Assembly: GCA_946188165.1 (NCBI GenBank)
Contig: CAMHTW010000002.1
Span: 62,001-126,000 of the forward strand
Origin: an uncultured Prevotella sp.
GTDB lineage: Bacteria; Bacteroidota; Bacteroidia; Bacteroidales; Bacteroidaceae
DNA length: 64,000 nt
Direction: 5' to 3'
The notes under the pieces are model-generated. The model was not told where the DNA came from. It was given only the letters and a program-made list of their open reading frames with translations, and made no database searches. Of the stretch, positions 38,301 to 44,060 are shown one piece after another (the first letter of the stretch is position 1; each line of letters starts with the position of its first letter). Made by a program: the position numbers and the translations under genes.

Positions 38301-39111
38301 CTTCACCTTTACCTTTGTGGTACCCAAGGACATCGCATACTCCGACCAACAGGGCATCATCAACCTCTTTGCTGTCAACAACACCAAGACCGTCACAGCC
38401 ACCGGTCGTTTCGAACAGTTGGTCATGAACGGCACCAGCGAGGGCAGTGGCAATCAGCAAGGTCCCAGCATCTACTGTTATCTGAACAGCACGGCATTCG
38501 TCAATGGCGGCGACGTGAACACAACGCCTTATTTCGTGGCAGAACTGGCCGATGAGGACGGCATCAATGCGGCAGGCAGCGGTATTGGTCATGACCTGCA
38601 GCTGATTATCGACGGAGAGATGAGCAAGACATACTCGCTGAACGACTATTTCCAGTATGACTTCGGCAGTTATACCAGTGGCAAACTGGGTTACAGCATC
38701 CCTGCACTGGACTATGGCCAGCACCACCTGCTGTTCCGTGCCTGGGACGTGATGAACAACTCGTCGACAGCTGAACTGACATTCAATGTGGTAAAGGGTG
38801 TAGAACCTGTATTCAGCGATATGGACTGCACGCCCAATCCTGCGACGACCAAGACAACGTTCCGCATTATCCACGACCGTGCTAACAGTCCTCTGGATGT
38901 TACTATCGATGTCTATGATATCTCCGGGCGTCACCTGTGGTCGCATAGCGAATCAGGCACCTATCCTCATAACACGCTAACTATCGACTGGGATCTCACG
39001 ACGAATGCAGGGGGGCAGTTGCGTACCGGCGTCTATCTCTATCGGGTCCAGCTGAGCAGTGAAGGCAGCTCGCACGTATCGAAAGCGAAGAAGCTTATAA
39101 TCCTAAAATAA
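35398..39111 (+). CDS. porU: type IX secretion system sortase PorU
   Basis: 1237 aa, gingipain-like C25 protease that cuts T9SS cargo and attaches it to A-LPS at the cell surface. Catalytic dyad His728 (YSGHGRADA) and Cys761 (TASCDIMPF) are intact. The C-terminus carries a T9SS tail-type domain (DVYDISGRHLW ... TGVYLYRVQLSSEG ... KKLIILK). Three in-frame insertions of dispersed repeats are visible: two 12-codon units (LPSRSGGVGGG) right after the hydrophobic signal segment, a triple IRNEELG stretch around residues 103-121, and a stretch KMEDGRRRASDIRHQTS around 177-195. Active-site regions are untouched. Followed by porV after 76 bp. Confidence 0.93.
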   Translation: MKKKRELQTTMRWALLLLLLIVATLPSRSGGVGGGSLPSRSGGVGGGFFFNLTADEVRIDTLLPVFNYAYPLDSHYADSTYEVSIEYPEFVPMSAEEIERYAKIRNEELGIRNEELGMRNYDYSLNYGLPELPKIAQSISVERKKGTLHIGFIPLVYRDGQYQKLVSFKLDVRSKMEDGRRRASDIRHQTSAVSRYADNSVLRSGSWAKIRVPVTGIYQLTSDLIKKAGFNDINKVKVYGYGGARQPEQLTADYLAETDDLKEVPTCTVNGRRFFYAVGPVSWDANYRRIRNNYSDYGYYFLTENDSTALTIEKDAFISSCYPQRENYCTLYEVDDYAWYHGGRNLYDATEIKAGASKTYTIAAKGTGNGQLTIVLSAIDGASITVSLNGESLGTVNIIKQGEYDAMQTASRSFSVSNLQASNTVSIQTSATSGTTRLDYISIYSEQPEASPDLENGTFGTPEFVHRITNQNHHATAATDMVIIIPTSQKLLKEAQRLKVLHEQHDSLRVTIVPADELYNEFSSGTPDANAYRRYMKMLYDRAETEDDMPRYLLLMGDAAWDNRMRTSEWANTSVDDFLLCYESENSYSHTSCYVSDDYFGLLDDNEGASLLTEKSDLAVGRITARTAEDAKIVVDKIDNYINNKEAAIWQNTVCMMGDDGNQNRHMEDADAVAQLVETQHPDILVKRVMWDAFTRVSSATGNRYPDVTRLIRQQMAQGALIMNYSGHGRADAISHEYVLTLSDFNITSSMRLPLWMTASCDIMPFDGQEENIGETALFNAQGGAIAFFGTTRTVYQPQNRLMNLAFTRQVLSLDVDGLMMPIGEAVRRAKGELVTTGIIVGYQPNGQPIWSTDKSENKLQYSLLGDPALRLALPTASIVVDSINHTAIGDDILTLKAGTTATISGRVLNNSLMTDSCFNGTVNAMVRDAKEQIICKMNDTPETDEPFIYYDRTSTIFNGNDSVRQGRFTFTFVVPKDIAYSDQQGIINLFAVNNTKTVTATGRFEQLVMNGTSEGSGNQQGPSIYCYLNSTAFVNGGDVNTTPYFVAELADEDGINAAGSGIGHDLQLIIDGEMSKTYSLNDYFQYDFGSYTSGKLGYSIPALDYGQHHLLFRAWDVMNNSSTAELTFNVVKGVEPVFSDMDCTPNPATTKTTFRIIHDRANSPLDVTIDVYDISGRHLWSHSESGTYPHNTLTIDWDLTTNAGGQLRTGVYLYRVQLSSEGSSHVSKAKKLIILK
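35470..35541 (+). repeat. CCCCTCCC repeats, two 36-bp units inside porU
   Basis: Two head-to-tail 36-bp units, nearly identical, each encoding 12 residues. The G-rich part (GGGAGGGGTCGGGGGTGGG) has four G-tracts with 1-2 nt loops, a standard G-quadruplex pattern. Located at the end of the signal peptide. Confidence 0.95.
35707..35760 (+). repeat. microsatellite inside porU
   Basis: Short tandem of the type aggaatgaggaatt, repeated about three times, in frame, encoding IRNEELG copies. Confidence 0.85.
35926..35985 (+). repeat. second low-complexity insertion inside porU
   Basis: gatggaagatggaagaagg followed by cagacatcagacatcagaca; the latter motif reappears in the tail linkers of the GH13 gene (about 44172-44191) and the giant leucine-rich gene (about 15596-15612). 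Confidence 0.75.
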
Positions 39112-39112
39112 G

Positions 39113-39150
39113 AAACCCACCCCCGACCCCTCCCGAACGGGAGGGGGGTG
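39113..39150 (-). repeat. CCCCTCCC repeat between porU and porV
   Basis: One unit, G-rich strand leftward, starting two bases after the porU stop. Inverted relative to the unit in porV; the porV start lies between them. Confidence 0.9.
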
Positions 39151-39187
39151 ATTAAGAAAGATAAAATAAATAATATATATATTAAAT

Positions 39188-40414
39188 ATGAGAAAAGATA
39201 TGAAAATAAAAAGTGTCAAACTGAAAATAGGCTTAATCCTCTGTATCTTAGCTCCCCTCCCCTGGTGGGGAGGGGTTGGGGTTGGGTATGCTCAGGACTC
39301 CAAGAGCCAGTACCGTCCTATTAACCATGCTGTTATTTCACAGACCATCGCCCCAGATGCCCGTAGTGCAGGTATGGGTGATATCGGTGCGGCCACCGAT
39401 CCGGATGTCAACTCACAGTATTGGAATCCCGCCAAGTATCCGTTCTGTATCAGTAAGGCTGGTGTGGCACTGAACTACACCCCCTGGCTGCGTCAGTTGG
39501 TGAACGATATCGACCTGGCCTACGTAGCCGGCTACTATCGCATCGGCGACTATGCTGCTATCAGTGGTTCGTTGCGTTACTTCTCGTTAGGTGAGGTGTT
39601 TACCTCAATGGAAGAGAACGCGATGACGGTCAAGCCCTACGAGATGTCACTGGACGTCGGTGCCTCACTGATGCTGAGCGAGAAATTCTCGATAGCCGCC
39701 GCACTGCGCTGGCTCTATAGTGACTTGCGCTACGACTATACGGAGAATGCGTCGCCTGCATCGGCCTTTGCTGCCGACCTGGCCTGTTACTATCAGAACT
39801 ATCTGAACATCGGACAGCGCGAATGTCAGTTGGGCTTGGGTATGAATATCTCGAACGTCGGTTCAAAGATCACCTACTTTGGCGATGACCGTTCGCAATT
39901 CCTGCCTGCCAACCTGCGATTAGGTGCCTCGCTGATGATTCCTGTTGATGAGTACAACCGCTTCACGATTGCTGCTGACGCCAACAAGTTGTTAGTACCC
40001 ATGGAACCTACAGAGGAGATGTGGAAGGAGGACGATCCTGACGGTACCAAGTATGGCAGTCTCGAAGCTTATGCCATCGAGAAGTACAATGACGTCAGTT
40101 CTATCTCTGGTATCTTCAAGAGTTTCAACGATGCTCCTGGCGGTTTCAAGGAGGAACTGGAAGAGATTCAATGGAGTGTAGGTGCAGAATATATCTATCA
40201 CGACCAGTTCTCGCTGCGTGCGGGTTATCACCATGAGTCGGAGAACAAGGGTAACCGCACCTACTTCACGGTTGGTGGTGGTTTCCGCATGAACGTCTTT
40301 TCTCTCGACGTTGGTTATGTCATTTCCACAGCCAAGAGCAATCCTCTTGACCAGACGCTGCGTTTCACGCTGGCATTCGACATGGATGGGATTAAGGACC
40401 TCTTTAGGAGGTAG
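39188..40414 (+). CDS. porV: type IX secretion outer-membrane protein PorV (LptO)
   Basis: 408 aa beta-barrel of the FadL-like PorV family: shuttles cargo from the translocon to the PorU attachment complex. Conserved start of the mature part (SQTIAPDARSAGMGDIGAAT, NSQYWNPAKYPF) and barrel strands to the end (LRFTLAFDMDGIKDLF). Signal peptide MRKDMKIKSVKLKIGLILCI continues into LAPLPWWGGVGVGYAQ, where PLPWWGGVGVG is encoded by one unit of the CCCCTCCC repeat (39252-39289), so the cleavage region is repeat-derived. An alternative start four codons later is possible. Same order as in Porphyromonas (porU-porV-ispF). Confidence 0.92.
   Translation: MRKDMKIKSVKLKIGLILCILAPLPWWGGVGVGYAQDSKSQYRPINHAVISQTIAPDARSAGMGDIGAATDPDVNSQYWNPAKYPFCISKAGVALNYTPWLRQLVNDIDLAYVAGYYRIGDYAAISGSLRYFSLGEVFTSMEENAMTVKPYEMSLDVGASLMLSEKFSIAAALRWLYSDLRYDYTENASPASAFAADLACYYQNYLNIGQRECQLGLGMNISNVGSKITYFGDDRSQFLPANLRLGASLMIPVDEYNRFTIAADANKLLVPMEPTEEMWKEDDPDGTKYGSLEAYAIEKYNDVSSISGIFKSFNDAPGGFKEELEEIQWSVGAEYIYHDQFSLRAGYHHESENKGNRTYFTVGGGFRMNVFSLDVGYVISTAKSNPLDQTLRFTLAFDMDGIKDLFRR
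39252..39289 (+). repeat. CCCCTCCC repeat inside the porV signal peptide
   Basis: One unit with an altered loop (CTGGT) and the G-rich tail GGTTGGGGTTGGG; in frame. Confidence 0.9.
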
Positions 40415-40500
40415 CAACCCACCCCCGGCCCCTCCCGAACGGGAGGGGAGGAATGAAAGAGAAACCCACCCCCGGCCCCTCCCGAGCGGGAGGGGAGGTT
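40415..40500 (-). repeat. CCCCTCCC repeats, two units upstream of the DUF559 gene
   Basis: Two units, G-rich strand leftward, starting at the porV stop and ending 26 bp before the DUF559 start. Together with the opposite-facing unit at 40916-40953 they bracket the DUF559 frame. Confidence 0.92.
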
Positions 40501-40526
40501 ATAAGATAATAATAGTATAATTGAAT

Positions 40527-41420
40527 ATGAGAAACAATAGATTTGAGACTACCGATGCTTCGACATACCAACTGTTGTTGGATAAAGCACGAGAGATGAG
40601 ACAGAATCCAACTGAAGCAGAATCTATTCTTTGGAGTTATCTATCGGATAATAAATTGGGCGTTCACTTCCGCAGACAGCATCCTGTCTATGGCTATATC
40701 CCAGACTTTGTCAGTCTGAAGAACCAAATCATTATTGAAATTGACGGTGGATATCACCTTGAGGGTGAACAGCCAGAAAAAGATGCTGAGCGTACCAGAT
40801 ATTTAAATCAAGCAGGTTTTGTCGTCCTTAGATTTACAAATGAAGAAGTACTGTGTGATATAGACAGCGTTTTAGAAGATATTACAGACCTCATAACTAC
40901 CCCCCAAAAATCTGCTCTCCCCTCCTGCACGGGAGGGGTTGGGGGTGGGTTCCGCATAGGAATGGGCTACGATGTCCACCGCCTGGTAGAAGGTCGTGAG
41001 TTATGGATGGGCGGCATCAAACTGGAACACGAGCTGGGCTTGTTAGGACATAGCGATGCCGATGTGCTGATACATGCTATCTGCGACGCCATACTCGGTG
41101 CTGCCAACATGCGCGATATTGGCTATCACTTCCCTGACACCTCGGCAGAAACCGACGGAATGGATAGTAAGATTATCCTTAAGAAAACGATTGAGCTGAT
41201 AGCTACCAAAGGTTACCAATTGGTGAATATCGATGCCACCATCTGTGCTGAACGCCCCAAGATGAACCCGCACATCCCAGAGATGCAGCAGTGCATGGCG
41301 AACGTCATCGGCTGTGATGTAGATGCCATCAGCATCAAGGCTACAACAACCGAAAAGTTGGGCTTTACTGGACGTATGGAGGGGATTAGTGCGTATGCGG
41401 TAGCATTGATAGAGAAATAA
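40527..41420 (+). CDS. ispF: DUF559 nuclease-like domain fused in frame to IspF
   Basis: One 297-aa frame with two unrelated halves. Residues about 1-125: DUF559/Vsr-like endonuclease fold (PTEAESILWSYLSDNKLGVH, RRQHPVYGYIPDFVSLKNQI, EIDGGYHL), with the PD...ExD-type core. Residues about 126-143 are encoded by one CCCCTCCC repeat unit (ALPSCTGGVGGGF). Residues about 144-297: complete 2-C-methyl-D-erythritol 2,4-cyclodiphosphate synthase of the MEP isoprenoid pathway, with metal ligands in GYDVHRL and GLLGHSDADVL and the end TTTEKLGFTGRMEGI. The normal IspF start is missing; the first internal ATG (40963) would remove the first strand. IspF is usually essential, so either the fusion works or an internal start is used. 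Start at ATG 40527. Confidence 0.88.
   Translation: MRNNRFETTDASTYQLLLDKAREMRQNPTEAESILWSYLSDNKLGVHFRRQHPVYGYIPDFVSLKNQIIIEIDGGYHLEGEQPEKDAERTRYLNQAGFVVLRFTNEEVLCDIDSVLEDITDLITTPQKSALPSCTGGVGGGFRIGMGYDVHRLVEGRELWMGGIKLEHELGLLGHSDADVLIHAICDAILGAANMRDIGYHFPDTSAETDGMDSKIILKKTIELIATKGYQLVNIDATICAERPKMNPHIPEMQQCMANVIGCDVDAISIKATTTEKLGFTGRMEGISAYAVALIEK
40916..40953 (+). repeat. CCCCTCCC repeat at the DUF559-IspF junction
   Basis: One unit (loop TGCA), in frame, G-rich tail rightward. It marks the right edge of the inserted DUF559 segment exactly where the conserved IspF sequence begins. Confidence 0.92.
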
Positions 41421-41457
41421 AAAGAACGTTACTACTCATCAACGAGCGGCAACGTTC
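41419..41457 (-). terminator. leftward terminator of the candidate small RNA
   Basis: Leftward GAACGTT...AACGTTC hairpin with inner CTC/GAG pairing, followed by TTTTTATTT. It lies at the ispF stop and may also help end the rightward ispF transcript. Confidence 0.7.
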
Positions 41458-41727
41458 AAAGCCTATGTTTAACTAAAAATCCTTTTCCAATACCAATCCA
41501 GCCTTTCGACTGGAAGTCTGTCCTTCGACAGCATATATAACTAATACTAACCTTTTCGCTTTAAAAAGAAAGTTATGACCGTCTCGCGACGACCACTGTT
41601 ACCCTAACACATTTAAAACTTTCTTATTACCAATAACTAAAAACCTAAAACTATAAATATTACTACTAACCTAAAACAATCTATTAACCATTCTTGACTT
41701 CACTTAGTCAAGTTTTGTCATGTTTGA
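41424..41727 (-). ncRNA. candidate small RNA, about 300 nt
   Basis: Bounded by a leftward promoter (TTG, 20-bp gap, TACCTTTG, 41733-41763) and the terminator at 41419-41457. No reading frame of note. Hairpins along the transcript: CTTGACT/AGTCAAG near the 5' end, CTGTC-GAAG-GACAG and CCAG-TCGAAAGG-CTGG near 41500-41520. This combination of promoter, structure and terminator is what a real RNA gene shows. I do not recognise the family; 6S-like RNA was considered but the overall fold is not visible by eye. Confidence 0.55.
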
Positions 41728-41732
41728 CAATG

Positions 41733-41763
41733 CAAAGGTACAATGTTTTTTATAATAACGCAA
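41733..41763 (-). promoter_or_regulatory. promoter of the candidate small RNA
   Basis: Leftward -7 box TACCTTTG (41733-41740) with TTG 20 bp upstream. No protein gene lies downstream on this strand before ispF's opposite-strand 3' end. Confidence 0.65.
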
Positions 41764-41899
41764 TACTTTTGATGATTTAAGTGTAAAAAAGCACTCTATT
41801 CTTGATTTAAATCAAGTGTTGTGCGCGAAAACATTCAAAATTTATAGATAAGGGATAGCTATCAGGCAGGGATCAAAGAAGAAAAATCGGGGCATTTTC

Positions 41900-41930
41900 T
41901 TGGTTATTCTATCATTTTGCACTACCTTTG
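41900..41930 (+). promoter_or_regulatory. promoter of the GT4 gene, probably leaderless
   Basis: TTG (41900-41902), 20-bp gap, TACCTTTG (41923-41930). The ATG follows only 4 bp after the -7 box, so the mRNA should begin at or next to the start codon. Confidence 0.7.
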
Positions 41931-41934
41931 CACC

Positions 41935-43218
41935 ATGCGAGTACTTATTATTAATACGAGTGAACGTACAGGTGGTGCTGCCGTAGCCGCCAGCCGCCTG
42001 ATGGAGGCCCTCAATCATAACGGTGTCAAAGCCAAGATGCTGGTACGCGACAAGGAAACCACCCATCTTTCTGTCTGCGCACTGCCTCAGACATGGCAAC
42101 TGCGCTGGAATTTCCTGTGGGAGCGTTTCTGCATCTGGCTGTATCTACGCCTGAAACGTGAACATCTGTTTGAGATAGACATCGCCAACTGCGGCACAGA
42201 CATCACCAGTCTGCCAGAATTCAAGGAAGCCGACATCATCCACCTGCATTGGATTAATCAAGGCATGTTGTCGCTGAAAGTCATCCAGAAGATCTTGCAA
42301 AGTGGCAAGCCAGTGGTATGGACGATGCACGATATCTGGCCTGCAACGGCCATTTGTCACCTGACCATGGACTGTCGCCGTTTTGAGACGCAGTGCCAAA
42401 ACTGTCGTCTATTGCCTGGTGGAGGTTCTGCCAATGACCTTTCTGCCCGTATTTGGAAACGAAAACAGCAAATGCTGGAAGGCAAACGCGTGACAATCGT
42501 CACGTGCAGTCAATGGCTGAAAGGTGAGGCACAAAAGAGTGCCCTGCTCAACAGGCAAGATATCACGAGCATTCCCAACCCCATTGACACCCATCGCTAC
42601 CATTCCGCCGATAAGAAAAAAGCGCGTCAGGCGTTAGGACTGCCGTTGGATGGACATATTATTCTATTTGCCTCACAACGGGTCACGAATCCCAACAAAG
42701 GCATGCAATACCTGATTGAAGCCTGCCAGTTGATGGCCAGTGAGCATCCAGACTGTCGTGATCATACATCGGTAGCCATTTTGGGTGGTCATGCTGAGGA
42801 GATAGCCCATCTGCTCCCCTTCCCTACCCACGCCTTAGGCTACGTGAACGACGAACAGCGCATCGTCAACGTTTATAATGCTGCCGATGTCTTTGTACTG
42901 CCATCACTGTCTGAAAATCTGCCCAACACCATCATGGAAGCGATGGCCTGTGGTGTACCCAGTGTAGGATTCCGTGTAGGTGGTATTCCCGAAATGATTG
43001 ATCACATGTCTAATGGCTATGTTGCCAACTACCGTGATGCAGCCGATTTGGCCAAAGGCATACACTATGTGCTTGACGAAGCCAATCAACAATCCTTAAG
43101 CAGCAACTGTCTGCAAAAAGTGGCTCACAACTACTCACAGCAGAGTGTTGCCAAGCGATACATAGACGTCTATGAAACAATAATGAATAAAACAACCAAA
43201 ACAACAAAGACAACATGA
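41935..43218 (+). CDS. glycosyltransferase family 4
   Basis: 427 aa, cytoplasmic GT-B enzyme. N-terminal acceptor domain (MRVLIINTSERTGGAAVAAS, IIHLHWINQGMLS, VVWTMHDIWPATAICH) and C-terminal GT4 donor domain (ILFASQRVTNPNKGMQYLIE, YNAADVFVLPSLSENLPNTI with the EX7E-type glutamates, MEAMACGVPSVGFRVGGIPE). Transfers a sugar from a nucleotide-sugar, probably for surface polysaccharide or O-antigen. The last ten residues ([10 protein letters not shown]) are encoded by one arm of a GTTGTC repeat (43189-43214), and the stop lies in the repeat loop. Forms a pair with the GT2 gene 52 bp downstream. Confidence 0.9.
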   Translation: MRVLIINTSERTGGAAVAASRLMEALNHNGVKAKMLVRDKETTHLSVCALPQTWQLRWNFLWERFCIWLYLRLKREHLFEIDIANCGTDITSLPEFKEADIIHLHWINQGMLSLKVIQKILQSGKPVVWTMHDIWPATAICHLTMDCRRFETQCQNCRLLPGGGSANDLSARIWKRKQQMLEGKRVTIVTCSQWLKGEAQKSALLNRQDITSIPNPIDTHRYHSADKKKARQALGLPLDGHIILFASQRVTNPNKGMQYLIEACQLMASEHPDCRDHTSVAILGGHAEEIAHLLPFPTHALGYVNDEQRIVNVYNAADVFVLPSLSENLPNTIMEAMACGVPSVGFRVGGIPEMIDHMSNGYVANYRDAADLAKGIHYVLDEANQQSLSSNCLQKVAHNYSQQSVAKRYIDVYETIMNKTTKTTKTT

Positions 43219-43260
43219 CATCATAAAAATCAATAGTTGTTTTAGTTGTCCAAGTTGTCT
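43189..43260. repeat. GTTGTC inverted repeat, gene-less copy
   Basis: Left arm 43189-43214 (aaaacaaccaaaacaaca then aagacaac), loop of 21 bp, right arm 43236-43260 (gttgttttagttgtcc then aagttgtct). Sits between two glycosyltransferase genes and supplies the end of the first. Confidence 0.85.
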
Positions 43261-43270
43261 TAAATATAAT

Positions 43271-44056
43271 ATGATACGGTTTTCTGTCGTAACCATTACA
43301 TATAATGCCGAGAAAGTATTGCAACGCACGCTTGACAGTGTACGTTACCAGACCCATGAAGGTGTGGAACACTTAATTGTCGATGGTGCTTCGAAAGACC
43401 AGACGCTGGCGATGGCTGAACAGTACAAACAGCAGAGTGACGCATCAGACAATGGTCATAAGGTCATTATTCAATCAGAGCCTGACCACGGCATTTATGA
43501 CGCCATGAATAAAGGACTGACCCAAGCCTCGGGCGACTACGTGGTATTTTTGAATGCGGGGGACTGCTTTCCTGCTGCTGACACGCTGGAAAAGATAGTC
43601 CATCTGTGCCGTCTCAACGAATATCCAGCCGCTGGACGTCCAGGTGTGCTATATGGCAATACCGACATTGTTGACGATGAGGGGCATTTTCTGCATCCGC
43701 GTCGTTTACAGCCTCCTGCAAAGCTCACATGGAAATCATTCCGTCATGGTATGTTGGTATGCCATCAGGCCTTCTATGCCCGTACGGACATTGCCAAGAA
43801 TACGCAGTACGACACCCGTTACCGTTTCTCGGCCGATGTGGACTGGTGTATCCGCATCATGCGCGAAACCGAACGGATGGGTCTGACACTTTGTAACACA
43901 AAAATGGTGGTAGCCAACTACACAGAGGAAGGAGCTACCACACAGAACCACAGCGAATCGCTGAAGGAACGCTTTCACGTCATGCGCCGTCACTATGGTC
44001 TGTTGACCACTTTGGCCATGCATGCGTGGTTTTTCATTCGTGCGTTCCTAAAATAG
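43271..44056 (+). CDS. glycosyltransferase family 2 (WcaA-like)
   Basis: 261 aa, GT-A fold. Motifs: FSVVTITYNAEKVLQRTLDS, IVDGASKDQT, SEPDHGIYDAMNKGLTQASG, FLNAGDCF, YGNTDIVDD. The DHGIYDAMNKG segment is typical of the colanic-acid/capsule branch. Probably adds a sugar to a lipid-linked polysaccharide precursor with the GT4 partner just upstream. A hydrophobic end (TTLAMHAWFFIRAFL) may touch the membrane. Confidence 0.88.
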   Translation: MIRFSVVTITYNAEKVLQRTLDSVRYQTHEGVEHLIVDGASKDQTLAMAEQYKQQSDASDNGHKVIIQSEPDHGIYDAMNKGLTQASGDYVVFLNAGDCFPAADTLEKIVHLCRLNEYPAAGRPGVLYGNTDIVDDEGHFLHPRRLQPPAKLTWKSFRHGMLVCHQAFYARTDIAKNTQYDTRYRFSADVDWCIRIMRETERMGLTLCNTKMVVANYTEEGATTQNHSESLKERFHVMRRHYGLLTTLAMHAWFFIRAFLK

Positions 44057-44060
44057 TGTA

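Noticed and set aside
38017..38946. Leftward open frame of 309 codons inside porU
   Set aside because: Overlaps the intact porU coding sequence on the other strand and has no domain or start context.
40950..40965. Independent ispF start inside the repeat junction
   Set aside because: The first ATG (40963) would cut off the first beta strand, and no purine-rich binding site precedes it; cannot be excluded, so the fused frame was annotated.
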